Of a stretch of 64,000 nucleotides of DNA, positions 1-11,791 are shown one piece after another. A program made the translations under genes and the position numbers. Source of the DNA: Auanema rhodensis (Eukaryota > Nematoda > Chromadorea > Rhabditida > Rhabditidae); the NCBI GenBank assembly GCA_964057225.1, contig CAXKVF010000076.1, positions 310,001 through 374,000 on the forward strand, written 5' to 3'. The notes under the pieces are model-generated. The model was not told the origin of the DNA. It made no database searches and saw nothing but the letters and a program-made list of their open reading frames with translations. Positions within the stretch are counted from its first letter, which is position 1; each line of letters starts with the position of its first letter.

Positions 1-16
1 TACATACCAAGTGCAC

Positions 17-24
17 ATCACGTG
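17..24 (+). promoter_or_regulatory. ATCACGTG octamer (E-box/G-box core, CDEI-like), one per monomer
   Basis: The octamer contains the palindromic core CACGTG, which is bound by many basic helix-loop-helix and bZIP proteins. The full octamer also fits the budding-yeast centromere element CDEI consensus RTCACRTG. It recurs in most of the 363 monomers. About 30 monomers carry ATCAAGTG instead (C21 to A), for example at 1951-1960, 2831-2840, 19905-19912 and 49856-49863. I see none of these after about 49.9 kb. The sequence match is direct; binding by any factor is inference, and a 6-bp core fixed in a satellite consensus may be coincidental. Confidence 0.4.
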
Positions 25-67
25 TACATTTAATTAGCATAAATTAAAGTTCACGTAAATTTCAAAG

Positions 68-82
68 TCATGGTTACCATGA
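68..82. repeat. Short dyad symmetry TCATGGTTACCATGA within the monomer
   Basis: Arms CATGGT and ACCATG flank a single central T at monomer positions 69-81. In monomers with A at 82, such as this one, base 68 also pairs and the arms become 7 bp. In the common C82 subtype they are 6 bp. The G70 subtype (gtcgtgg) breaks one arm pair, and the G81-to-A subtype (ccatacacc) breaks the outermost pair. Short dyads in satellites have been proposed to form cruciform-like structures relevant to centromere identity; here that is only a possibility, since the arms are short. Confidence 0.6.
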
Positions 83-160
83 ACCAATATCAATAAAAAT
101 TTGTTTTTAGACTAATATGGACATGGGGAATCTAATTTTGAAAATCGCATCTCTTCATCT

Positions 161-170
161 TTCACGTGAA
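161..170. repeat. Perfect 10-bp palindrome TTCACGTGAA, one per monomer
   Basis: The sequence equals its own reverse complement and holds a second CACGTG core per monomer. Only scattered copies are altered, for example CACTTG near 14948 and 26388, TTTACGTG near 40144 and 42961, CACGTT near 13718 and 33637, CATGTG near 41378 and 60381, and CAAGTG near 46307 and 48067. The last pair and several others occur in copies related by higher-order duplication and so count as single events. A protein-binding role is speculative. Confidence 0.55.
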
Positions 171-2640
171 GCGAGTTACATACCAAGTGCACATCACGTG
201 TACATTTAATTAGCATAAATTAAAGTTCACGTAAATTTCAAAGTCATGGTTACCATGCACCAATATCAATAAAAATTTGTTTTTAGACTAATATGGACAT
301 GGGGAATCTAATTTTGAAAACCGCATCTCTTTATCTTTCACGTGAAGCGAGTTACATACCAAGTGCACATCACGTGTACATTTAATTAGCATAAATTAAA
401 GTTCACGTAAATTTCAAAGTCATGGTTACCATGAAGCAATATCAATAAAAATTTGTTTTTAGACTAATATGGACATGGGGAATCTAATTTTGAAAACCGC
501 ATCTCTTTATCTTTCACGTGAAGCGAGTTACATACCAAGTGCACATCACGTGTACATTTAATTAGCATAAATTAAAGTTCACGTAAATTTCAAAGTCATG
601 GTTACCATGAACCAATATCAATAAAAATTTGTTTTTAGACTAATATGGACATGGGGAATCTAATTTTAAAAACCGCATCTCTTTATCTTTCACGTGAAGC
701 GAGTTACATACCAAGTGCACATCACGTGTACATTTAATTAGCATAAATTAAAGTTCACGTAAATTTCAAAGTCATGGTTACCATGAACCAATATCAATAA
801 CAATTTGTTTTTAGACTAATATGGACATGGGCAATCTAATTTTGAAAACCGCATCTTTTTATCTTTCACGTGAAGCGAGTTACATACCAAGTGCACATCA
901 CGTGTACATTTAATTAGCATAAATTAAAGTTCACGTAAATTTCAAAGTCATGGTTACCATGAACCAATATGTATAAAAATTTGTTTTTAGACTAATATGG
1001 ACATGGGGAATCTAATTTTGAAAACCGCATCTCTTCATCTTTCACGTGAAGCGAGTTACATACCAAGTGCACATCACGTGTACATTCAATTAGCATAAAT
1101 TAAAGTTCACGTAAATTTCAAAGTCATGGTTACCATGAACCAATATCAATAAAAATTTGTTTTTAGACTAATATGGACATGGGGAATCTAATTTTGAAAA
1201 CCGCATCTCTTTATCTTTCACGTGAAGCGAGTTACATACCAAGTGCACATCACGTGTACATTTAATTAGCATAAATTAAAGTTCACGTAAATTTCAAAGT
1301 CATGGTTACCATGCACCAATATCAATAAAAATTTGTTTTTAGACTAATATGGACATGGGGAATCTAATTTTGAAAACCGCATCTCTTTATCTTTCACGTG
1401 AAGCGAGTTACATACCAAGTGCACATCACGTGTACATTCAATTAGCATAAATTAAAGTTCACGTAAATTTCAAAGTCATGGTTACCATGAAGCAATATCA
1501 ATAAAAATTTGTTTTTAGACTAATATGGAAATGGGGAATCTAATTTTGAAAACCGCATCTCTTTATCTTTCACGTGAAGCGAGTTACATACCAAGTGCAC
1601 ATCACGTGTACATTTAATTAGCATAAATTAAAGTTCACGTAAATTTCAAAGTCATGGTTACCATGAACCAATATCAATAAAAATTTGTTTTTAGACTAAT
1701 ATGGACATGGGGAATCTAATTTTGAAAACCGCATCTCTTTATCTTTCACGTGAAGCGAGTTACATACCAAGTGCACATCACGTGTACATTTAATTAGCAT
1801 AAATTAAAGTTCACGTAAATTTCAAAGTCATGGTTACCATGCACCAATATCAATAAAAATTTGTTTTTAGACTAATATGGACATGGGGAATCTAATTTTG
1901 AAAATCGCATCTCTTTATCTTTCACGTGAAGCGAGTTACATACCAAGTGCACATCAAGTGTACATTTAATTAGCATAAATTAAAGTTCACGTAAATTTCA
2001 AAGTCATGGTTACCATGCACCAATATCAATAAAAATTTGTTTTTAGACTAATATGGACATGGGGAATCTAATTTTGAAAACCGCATCTCTTTATCTTTCA
2101 CGTGAAGCGAGTTACATACCAAGTGCACATCACGTGTACATTCAATTAGCATAAATTAAAGTTCACGTAAATTTCAAAGTCATGGTTACCATGAAGCAAT
2201 ATCAATAAAAATTTGTTTTTAGACTAATATGGAAATGGGGAATCTAATTTTGAAAACCGCATCTCTTCATCTTTCACGTGAAGCGAGTTACATACCAAGT
2301 GCACATCACGTGTACATTCAATTAGCATAAATTAAAGTTCACGTAAATTTCAAAGTCATGGTTACCATGAACCAATATCAATAAAAATTTGTTTTTAGAC
2401 TAATATGGACATGGGGAATCTAATTTTGAAAACCGCATCTCTTTATCTTTCACGTGAAGCGAGTTACATACCAAGTGCACATCACGTGTACATTCAATTA
2501 GCATAAATTAAAGTTCACGTAAATTTCAAAGTCATGGTTACCATGAACCAATATCAATAAAAATTTGTTTTTAGACTAATATGGACATGGGGAATCTAAT
2601 TTTGAAAACCGCATCTCTTTATCTTTCACGTGAAGCGAGT

Positions 2641-5104
2641 TACATACCAAGTGCACATCACGTGTACATTTAATTAGCATAAATTAAAGTTCACGTAAAT
2701 TTCAAAGTCACGGTTACCATGCACCAATATCAATAAAAATTTGTTTTTAGACTAATATGGACATGGGGAATCTAATTTTGAAAACCGCATCTCTTTATCT
2801 TTCACGTGAAGCGAGTTACATACCAAGTGCACATCAAGTGTACATTTAATTAGCATAAATTAAAGTTCACGTAAATTTCAAAGTCATGGTTACCATGCAC
2901 CAATATCAATAAAAATTTGTTTTTAGACTAATATGGACATGGGGAATCTAATTTTGAAAACCGCATCTCTTTATCTTTCACGTGAAGCGAGTTACATACC
3001 AAGTGCACATCACGTGTACATTTAATTAGCATAAATTAAAGTTCACGTAAATTTCAAAGTCATGGTTACCATGAACCAATATCAATAAAAATTTGTTTTT
3101 AGACTAATATGGACATGGGGAATCTAATTTTGAAAATCGCATCTCTTCATCTTTCACGTGAAGCGAGTTACATACCAAGTGCACATCACGTGTACATTTA
3201 ATTAGCATAAATTAAAGTTCACGTAAATTTCAAAGTCATGGTTACCATGCACCAATATCAATAAAAATTTGTTTTTAGACTAATATGGACATGGGGAATC
3301 TAATTTTGAAAACCGCATCTCTTTATCTTTCACGTGAAGCGAGTTACATACCAAGTGCACATCACGTGTACATTCAATTAGCATAAATTAAAGTTCACGT
3401 AAATTTCAAAGTCATGGTTACCATGAAGCAATATCAATAAAAATTTGTTTTTAGACTAATATGGAAATGGGGAATCTAATTTTGAAAACCGCATCTCTTC
3501 ATCTTTCACGTGAAGCGAGTTACATACCAAGTGCACATCACGTGTACATTCAATTAGCATAAATTAAAGTTCACGTAAATTTCAAAGTCATGGTTACCAT
3601 GAACCAATATCAATAAAAATTTGTTTTTAGACTAATATGGACATGGGGAATCTAATTTTGAAAACCGCATCTCTTTATCTTTCACGTGAAGCGAGTTACA
3701 TACCAAATGCACATCACGTGTACATTTAATTAGCATAAATTAAAGTTCACGTAAATTTCAAAGTCATGGTTACCATGCACCAATATCAATAAAAATTTGT
3801 TTTTAGACTAATATGGACATGGGGAATCTAATTTTGAAAACCGCATCTCTTTATCTTTCACGTGAAGCGAGTTACATACCAAGTGCACATCACGTGTACA
3901 TTTAATTAGCATAAATTAAAGTTCACGTAAATTTCAAAGTCACGGTTACCATGCACCAATATCAATAAAAATTTGTTTTTAGACTAATATGGACATGGGG
4001 AATCTAATTTTGAAAACCGCATCTCTTTATCTTTCACGTGAAGCGAGTTACATACCAAGTGCACATCAAGTGTACATTTAATTAGCATAAATTAAAGTTC
4101 ACGTAAATTTCAAAGTCATGGTTACCATGCACCAATATCAATAAAAATTTGTTTTTAGACTAATATGGACATGGGGAATCTAATTTTGAAAACCGCATCT
4201 CTTTATCTTTCACGTGAAGCGAGTTACATACCAAGTGCACATCACGTGTACATTTAATTAGCATAAATTAAAGTTCACGTAAATTTCAAAGTCATGGTTA
4301 CCATGAACCAATATCAATAAAAATTTGTTTTTAGACTAATATGGACATGGGGAATCTAATTTTGAAAATCGCATCTCTTCATCTTTCACGTGAAGCGAGT
4401 TACATACCAAGTGCACATCACGTGTACATTTAATTAGCATAAATTAAAGTTCACGTAAATTTCAAAGTCATGGTTACCATGCACCAATATCAATAAAAAT
4501 TTGTTTTTAGACTAATATGGACATGGGGAATCTAATTTTGAAAACCGCATCTCTTTATCTTTCACGTGAAGCGAGTTACATACCAAGTGCACATCACGTG
4601 TACATTCAATTAGCATAAATTAAAGTTCACGTAAATTTCAAAGTCATGGTTACCATGAAGCAATATCAATAAAAATTTGTTTTTAGACTAATATGGAAAT
4701 GGGGAATCTAATTTTGAAAACCGCATCTCTTCATCTTTCACGTGAAGCGAGTTACATACCAAGTGCACATCACGTGTACATTCAATTAGCATAAATTAAA
4801 GTTCACGTAAATTTCAAAGTCATGGTTACCATGAACCAATATCAATAAAAATTTGTTTTTAGACTAATATGGACATGGGGAATCTAATTTTGAAAACCGC
4901 ATCTCTTTATCTTTCACGTGAAGCGAGTTACATACCAAATGCACATCACGTGTACATTTAATTAGCATAAATTAAAGTTCACGTAAATTTCAAAGTCATG
5001 GTTACCATGCACCAATATCAATAAAAATTTGTTTTTAGACTAATATGGACATGGGGAATCTAATTTTGAAAACCGCATCTCTTTATCTTTCACGTGAAGC
5101 GAGT
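2641..5104. repeat. 7-mer higher-order repeat, two complete 1232-bp copies
   Basis: Copies are 2641-3872 and 3873-5104. Ordered diagnostic units are: C71 (gtcacgg), A21 (atcaagtg), T145 with C156, a consensus-like unit, C31 with aagc and A122, C31 with aacc, and A11 (ccaaatgc). The C71 site lies at 2711, 3943 and 5175, exactly 1232 bp apart, and A11 sites near 3707 and 4939 are also 1232 apart. I saw no difference between the copies at diagnostic positions, which implies a recent duplication. A third, shortened copy starts at 5105. Confidence 0.88.
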
Positions 5105-6160
5105 TACATACCAAGTGCACATCACGTGTACATTTAATTAGCATAAATTAAAGTTCACGTAAATTTCAAAGTCACGGTTACCATGCACCAATATCAATAA
5201 AAATTTGTTTTTAGACTAATATGGACATGGGGAATCTAATTTTGAAAACCGCATCTCTTTATCTTTCACGTGAAGCGAGTTACATACCAAGTGCACATCA
5301 CGTGTACATTTAATTAGCATAAATTAAAGTTCACGTAAATTTCAAAGTCATGGTTACCATGAACCAATATCAATAAAAATTTGTTTTTAGACTAATATGG
5401 ACATGGGGAATCTAATTTTGAAAATCGCATCTCTTCATCTTTCACGTGAAGCGAGTTACATACCAAGTGCACATCACGTGTACATTTAATTAGCATAAAT
5501 TAAAGTTCACGTAAATTTCAAAGTCATGGTTACCATGCACCAATATCAATAAAAATTTGTTTTTAGACTAATATGGACATGGGGAATCTAATTTTGAAAA
5601 CCGCATCTCTTTATCTTTCACGTGAAGCGAGTTACATACCAAGTGCACATCACGTGTACATTTAATTAGCATAAATTAAAGTTCACGTAAATTTCAAAGC
5701 CATGGTTACCATGAACCAATATCAATAAAAATTTGTTTTTAGACTAATATGGACATGGGGAATCTAATTTTGAAAACCGCATCTCTTTATCTTTCACGTG
5801 AAGCGAGTTACATACCAAGTGCACATCACGTGTACATTTAATTAGCATAAATTAAAGTTCACGTAAATTTCAAAGTCGTGGTTACCATGCACCAATATCA
5901 ATAAAAATTCGTTTTTAGACTAATATGGACATGGGGAATCTAATTTTGAAAACCGCATCTCTTTATCTTTCACGTGAAGCGAGTTACATACCAAGTGCAC
6001 ATCACGTGTACATTTAATTAGTATAAATTAAAGTTCACGTAAATTTCAAAGTCATGGTTACCATGCACCAATATCAATAAAAATTTGTTTTTAGACTAAT
6101 ATGGACATGGGGAATCTAATTTTGAAAACCGTATCTCTTTATCTTTCACGTGAAGCGAGT
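5105..6160. repeat. Partial third 7-mer copy, then ordinary monomers
   Basis: The stretch begins with the C71 unit of the 7-mer, then skips the A21 unit and continues with the T145/C156 and consensus-like units. It is followed by unrelated monomers, including one with gccatgg near 5699 and the first G70/C102 unit of the window (gtcgtgg near 5876, attcg near 5908). Missing exactly one monomer is what an unequal exchange in register would produce. Nothing else is present. Confidence 0.75.
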
Positions 6161-7216
6161 TACATACCAAGTGCACATCACGTGTACATTTAATTAGCAT
6201 AAATTAAAGTTCACGTAAATTTCAAAGTCATGGTTACCATGAACCAATATCAATAACAATTTGTTTTTAGACTAATATGGACATGGGCAATCTAATTTTG
6301 AAAACCGCATCTCTTTATCTTTCACGTGAAGCGAGTTACATACCAAGTGCACATCACGTGTACATTTAATTAGCATAAATTAAAGTTCACGTAAATTTCA
6401 AAGTCATGGTTACCATGCACCAATATCAATAAAAATTTGTTTTTAGACTAATATGGACATGGGGAATCTAATTTTGAAAACCGCATCTCTTCATCTTTCA
6501 CGTGAAGCGAGTTACATACCAAGTGCACATCACGTGTACATTTAATTAGCATAAATTAAAGTTCACGTAAATTTCAAAGTCATGGTTACCATGAACCAAT
6601 ATCAATAACAATTTGTTTTTAGACTAATATGGACATGGGCAATCTAATTTTGAAAACCGCATCTCTTTATCTTTCACGTGAAGCGAGTTACATACCAAGT
6701 GCACATCACGTGTACATTTAATTAGCATAAATTAAAGTTCACGTAAATTTCAAAGTCATGGTTACCATGAACCAATATCAATAAAAATTTGTTTTTAGAC
6801 TAATATGGACATGGGGAATCTAATTTTGAAACCCGCATCTCTTCATCTTTCACGTGAAGCGAGTTACATACCAAGTGCACATCACGTGTACATTTAATTA
6901 GCATAAATTAAAGTTCACGTAAATTTCAAAGTCATGGTTACCATGAACCAATATCAATAACAATTTGTTTTTAGACTAATATGGACATGGGCAATCTAAT
7001 TTTGAAAACCGCATCTTTTTATCTTTCACGTGAAGCGAGTTACATACCAAGTGCACATCACGTGTACATTTAATTAGCATAAATTAAAGTTCACGTAAAT
7101 TTCAAAGTCATGGTTACCATGAACCAATATGTATAAAAATTTGTTTTTAGACTAATATGGACATGGGGAATCTAATTTTGAAAACCGCATCTCTTCATCT
7201 TTCACGTGAAGCGAGT
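6161..7216. repeat. Dimeric higher-order repeat, three 352-bp copies
   Basis: Units with C97 (caataacaat) and C128 (gggcaatc) start at 6161, 6513 and 6865. They alternate with units that carry C156 (cttcatc). The alternating partners differ from one another (cacc; aacc with C144; gtataaaa), so only one half of the dimer is well homogenised. The last dimer matches 705-1056. Confidence 0.8.
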
Positions 7217-7568
7217 TACATACCAAGTGCACATCACGTGTACATTTAATTAGCATAAATTAAAGTTCACGTAAATTTCAAAGTCATGGTTACCATGCAC
7301 CAATATCAATAAAAATTTGTTTTTAGACTAATATGGACATGGGGAATCTAATTTTGAAAACCGCATCTCTTTATCTTTCACGTGAAGCGAGTTACATACC
7401 AAGTGCACATCACGTGTACATTTAATTAGCATAAATTAAAGTTCACGTAAATTTCAAAGTCATGGTTACCATGCACCAATATCAATCAAAATTTGTTTTT
7501 AGACTAATATGGACATGAGGAATCTAATTTTGAAAACCGCATCTCTTTATCTTTCACGTGAAGCGAGT

Positions 7569-8448
7569 TACATACCAAATGCACATCACGTGTACATTTA
7601 ATTAGCATAAATTAAAGTTCACGTAAATTTCAAAGTCGTGGTTACCATGCACCAATATCAATAAAAATTCGTTTTTAGACTAATATGGACATGGGGAATC
7701 TAATTTTGAAAACCGCATCTCTTTATCTTTCACGTGAAGCGAGTTACATACCAAGTGCACATCACGTGTACATTTAATTAGCATAAATTAAAGTTCACGT
7801 AAATTTCAAAGTCATGGTTACCATGCACCAATATCAATAAAAATTTGTTTTTAGACTAATATGGACATGGGGAATCTAATTTTGAAAACCGCATCTCTTT
7901 ATCTTTCACGTGAAGCGAGTTACATACAAAGTGCACATCACGTGTACATTTAATTAGCATAAATTAAAGTTCACGTAAATTTCAAAGTCGTGGTTACCAT
8001 GCACCAATATCAATAAAAATTCGTTTTTAGACTAATATGGACATGGGGAATCTAATTTTGAAAACCGCATCTCTTTATCTTTCACGTGAAGCGAGTTACA
8101 TACCAAGTGCACATCACGTGTACATTTAATTAGCATAAATTAAAGTTCACGTAAATTTCAAAGTCATGGTTACCATGCACCAATATCAATAAAAATTCGT
8201 TTTTAGACTAATATGGACATGGGGAATCTAATTTTGAAAACCGCATCTCTTTATCTTTCACGTGAAGCGAGTTACATACCAAGTGCACATCACGTGTACA
8301 TTTAATTAGCATAAATTAAAGTTCACGTAAATTTCAAAGTCGTGGTTACCATGCACCAATATCAATAAAAATTCGTTTTTAGACTAATATGGACATGGGG
8401 AATCTAACTTTGAAAACCGCATCTCTTTATCTTTCACGTGAAGCGAGT
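7569..8448. repeat. G70/C102 dimeric repeat, left cluster
   Basis: Units with gtcgtgg and attcg start at 7569, 7921 and 8273, spaced 352 bp, with gtcatgg units between them. The first also carries A11 (ccaaatgc), the second A8 (tacatacaaag) and the third C136 (aactttg). The same order of markers recurs from 16192 and from 17952, so this five-unit series is an older block that has been copied within the array. Confidence 0.8.
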
Positions 8449-8504
8449 TACATACCAAGTGCACATCACGTGTACATTTAATTAGCATAAATTAAAGTTC
8501 ACGT

Positions 8505-9190
8505 AAATTTTCAAAGTCATGGTTACCATGCACCAATATCAATAAAAATTTGTTTTTAGACTATATGGACATGGGGAATCTAATTTGAAAACCGCATCTC
8601 TTCATCTTTCACGTGAAGCGAGTTACATACCAAGTGCACATCAAGTGTACATTTAATTAGCATAAATTAAAGTTCACGTAAATTTCAAAGTCATGGTTAC
8701 CATGCACCAATATCAATAAAAATTGTTTTTAGACTAATATGGACATGGGGAATCTAATTTTGAAAATCGCATCTCTTTATCTTTCACGTGAAGCGAGTTA
8801 CATACCAAGTGCACATCACGTGTACATTAATTAGCATAAATTAAAGTTCACGTAAGTTTCAAAGTCATGGTTACCATGCACCAATATCAATAAAAATTTG
8901 TTTTTAGACTAATATGGACATGGGGAATCTAATTTTGAAAACCGCATCTCTTTATCTTTCACGTGAACCGAGTTACATACCAAGTGCACATCACGTGGTA
9001 CATTTAATTAGCATAAATTAAAGTTCACGTAAATTTCAAAGTCATGGTTACCATGAACCAATATCAATAAAAATTTGTTTTTAGACTAATATGGACATGG
9101 GGAATCTAATTTTGAAAACCGCATCTCTTTATCTTTCACGTGAAGCGAGTTACATACCAAGTGCACATCACGTGTACATTTAATTAGCCA
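8505..9190. other. Patch with seven isolated 1-bp indels (possible sequence-quality defect)
   Basis: Relative to the otherwise rigid monomer I see: an extra T near 8511, a lost A near 8563 (ctatatgg), a lost T near 8586 (taatttgaaa), a lost T near 8724 (aaattgttttt), a lost T near 8828 (acattaatt), an extra G near 8998 (cgtggtac) and an extra C near 9189 (agccataa). Net change is -1, matching the register shift from here on. No other non-recurrent 1-bp indel appears in the window. The matching block at 20592-21471 has the same substitutions (gtaagtttc, gtgaaccgag) with none of the indels. The pattern suggests uncorrected read errors or an assembly join; a truly degraded stretch is the alternative. 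Confidence 0.85.
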
Positions 9191-9503
9191 TAAATTAAAG
9201 TTCACGTAAATTTCAAAGTCATGGTTACCATGCACCAATATCAATAAAAATTTGTTTTTAGACTAATATGGACATGAGGAATCTAATTTTGAAAACCGCA
9301 TCTCTTTATCTTTCACGTGAAGCGAGTTACATACCAAGTGCACATCACGTGTACATTTAATTAGCATAAATTAAAGTTCACGTAAATTTCAAAGTCATGG
9401 TTACCATGCACCAATATCAATAAAAATTTGTTTTTAGACTAATATGGACATGAGGAATCTAATTTTGAAAACCGCATCTCTTTATCTTTCACGTGAAGCG
9501 AGT

Positions 9504-11791
9504 TACATACCAAATGCACATCACGTGTACATTTAATTAGCATAAATTAAAGTTCACGTAAATTTCAAAGTCGTGGTTACCATGCACCAATATCAATAAA
9601 AATTCGTTTTTAGACTAATATGGACATGGGGAATCTAATTTTGAAAACCGCATCTCTTTATCTTTCACGTGAAGCGAGTTACATACCAAGTGCACATCAC
9701 GTGTACATTTAATTAGCATAAATTAAAGTTCACGTAAATTTCAAAGTCATGGTTACCATGCACCAATATCAATAAAAATTTGTTTTTAGACTAATATGGA
9801 CATGGGGAATCTAATTTTGAAAACCGCATCTCTTTATCTTTCACGTGAAGCGAGTTACATACCAAGTGCACATCACGTGTACATTTAATTAGCATAAATT
9901 AAAGTTCACGTAAATTTCAAAGTCGTGGTTACCATGCACCAATATCAATAAAAATTCGTTTTTAGACTAATATGGACATGGGGAATCTAATTTTGAAAAC
10001 CGCATCTCTTTATCTTTCACGTGAAGCGAGTTACATACCAAGTGCACATCACGTGTACATTTAATTAGCATAAATTAAAGTTCACGTAAATTTCAAAGTC
10101 ATGGTTACCATGCACCAATATCAATAAAAATTCGTTTTTAGACTAATATGGACATGGGGAATCTAATTTTGAAAACCGCATCTCTTTATCTTTCACGTGA
10201 AGCGAGTTACATACCAAGTGCACATCACGTGTACATTTAATTAGCATAAATTAAAGTTCACGTAAATTTCAAAGTCGTGGTTACCATGCACCAATATCAA
10301 TAAAAATTCGTTTTTAGACTAATATGGACATGGGGAATCTAACTTTGAAAACCGCATCTCTTTATCTTTCACGTGAAGCGAGTTACATACCAAGTGCACA
10401 TCACGTGTACATTTAATTAGCATAAATTAAAGTTCACGTAAATTTCAAAGTCATGGTTACCATGCACCAATATCAATAAAAATTTGTTTTTAGACTAATA
10501 TGGACATGGGGAATCTAATTTCGAAAACCGCATCTCTTTATCTTTCACGTGAAGCGAGTTACATACCAAGTGCACATCACGTGTACATTTAATTAGCATA
10601 AATTAAAGTTCACGTAAATTTCAAAGTCATGGTTACCATGCACCAATATCAATAAAAATTTGTTTTTAGACTAATATGGACATGGGGAATCTAATTTTGA
10701 AAACCGCATCTCTTCATCTTTCACGTGAAGCGAGTTACATACCAAGTGCACATCAAGTGTACATTTAATTAGCATAAATTAAAGTTCACGTAAATTTCAA
10801 AGTCATGGTTACCATGAACCAATATCAATAAAAATTTGTTTTTAGACTAATATGGACATGGGGAATCTAATTTTGAAAATCGCATCTCTTTATCTTTCAC
10901 GTGAAGCGAGTTACATACCAAGTGCACATCACGTGTACATTTAATTAGCATAAATTAAAGTTCACGTAAATTTCAAAGTCATGGTTACCATGCACCAATA
11001 TCAATAAAAATTTGTTTTTAGACTAATATGGACATGGGGAATCTAATTTTGAAAACCGCATCTCTTTATCTTTCACGTGAAGCGAGTTACATACCAAGTG
11101 CACATCACGTGTACATTTAATTAGCATAAATTAAAGTTCACGTAAATTTCAAAGTCATGGTTACCATGAACCAATATCAATAAAAATTTGTTTTTAGACT
11201 AATATGGACATGGGGAATCTAATTTTGAAAACCGCATATCTTTATCTTTCACGTGAAGCGAGTTACATACCAAGTGCACATCACGTGTACATTTAATTAG
11301 CATAAATTAAAGTTCACGTAAAATTCAAAGTCATGGTTACCATGAACCAATATCAATAAAAATTTGTTTTTAGACTAATATGGACATGGGGAATCTAATT
11401 TTGAAAACCGCATCTCTTTATCTTTCACGTGAAGCGAGTTACATACCAAGTGCACATCACGTGTACATTTAATTAGCATAAATTAAAGTTCACGTAAATT
11501 TCAAAGTCATGGTTACCATGCACCAATATCAATAAAAATTTGTTTTTAGACTAATATGGACATGAGGAATCTAATTTTGAAAACCGCATCTCTTTATCTT
11601 TCACGTGAAGCGAGTTACATACCAAGTGCACATCACGTGTACATTTAATTAGCATAAATTAAAGTTCACGTAAATTTCAAAGTCATGGTTACCATGCACC
11701 AATATCAATTAAAATTTGTTTTTAGACTAATATGGACATGAGGAATCTAATTTTGAAAACCGCATCTCTTTATCTTTCACGTGAAGCGAGT
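9504..11791. repeat. 13-unit higher-order repeat block
   Basis: The block starts with an A11/G70/C102 unit and runs through: consensus-like, G70/C102, C102 only, G70/C102/C136 (aactttg), C139 (aatttcg), C156, A21/T145, consensus-like, aacc, A60 (gtaaaattc), and two A126 units (gacatgagg). It then restarts at 11792 with another A11 unit. Its first nine units match those from 21472 onward, 68 monomers (11968 bp) away. Confidence 0.82.

Larger units (their letters stand above)
1..176. repeat. Reference monomer (first copy) of the satellite
   Basis: This copy is used here as the 1-176 coordinate system. Landmarks are GTGCAC at 11-16, ATCACGTG at 17-24, TTCACGT at 50-56, the dyad CATGGTTACCATG at 69-81, an A5T3 tract at 95-102 followed by G and T5 at 103-108, GACATGGGGAATC at 120-132, CCGCATCTC around 145-153, and TTCACGTGAA at 161-170. 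It differs from the majority sequence by A at 82 (majority C), T at 145 (majority C) and C at 156 (majority T). Since 176 leaves remainder 2 on division by 3, each successive copy is read in a different frame, so any stop soon reaches every frame. This explains the lack of ORFs. The chosen start is arbitrary and set by the window edge. Confidence 0.97.
1..2640. repeat. Left segment of irregularly ordered monomers (15 units)
   Basis: Fifteen monomers of exactly 176 bp. Variants seen include C31 (attcaatt), A82/G84 forms (aacc, aagc), A122 (gaaatgggg) and C128 (gggcaatc), in no fixed cycle. The unit at 705-880 (C97, C128 and T153) and the next at 881-1056 (gtataaaa in place of caataaaa) reappear together at 6865-7216, exactly 35 monomers (6160 bp) downstream. 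This shows that the segment shares recent ancestry with the region further right. No gene or other element is present. Confidence 0.85.

Noticed and set aside
92-97. AATAAA, a polyadenylation-signal-like hexamer in nearly every monomer
   Set aside because: It is part of the AT-rich consensus with no gene, no transcript evidence and no downstream context. A chance hexamer copied by amplification explains it.
95-115. Possible CENP-B box around attcgtttttagac in C102 monomers
   Set aside because: The TTCG core is present, but the required A and the CGGG half of nTTCGnnnnAnnCGGGn are missing at the correct spacing, so the motif does not match.
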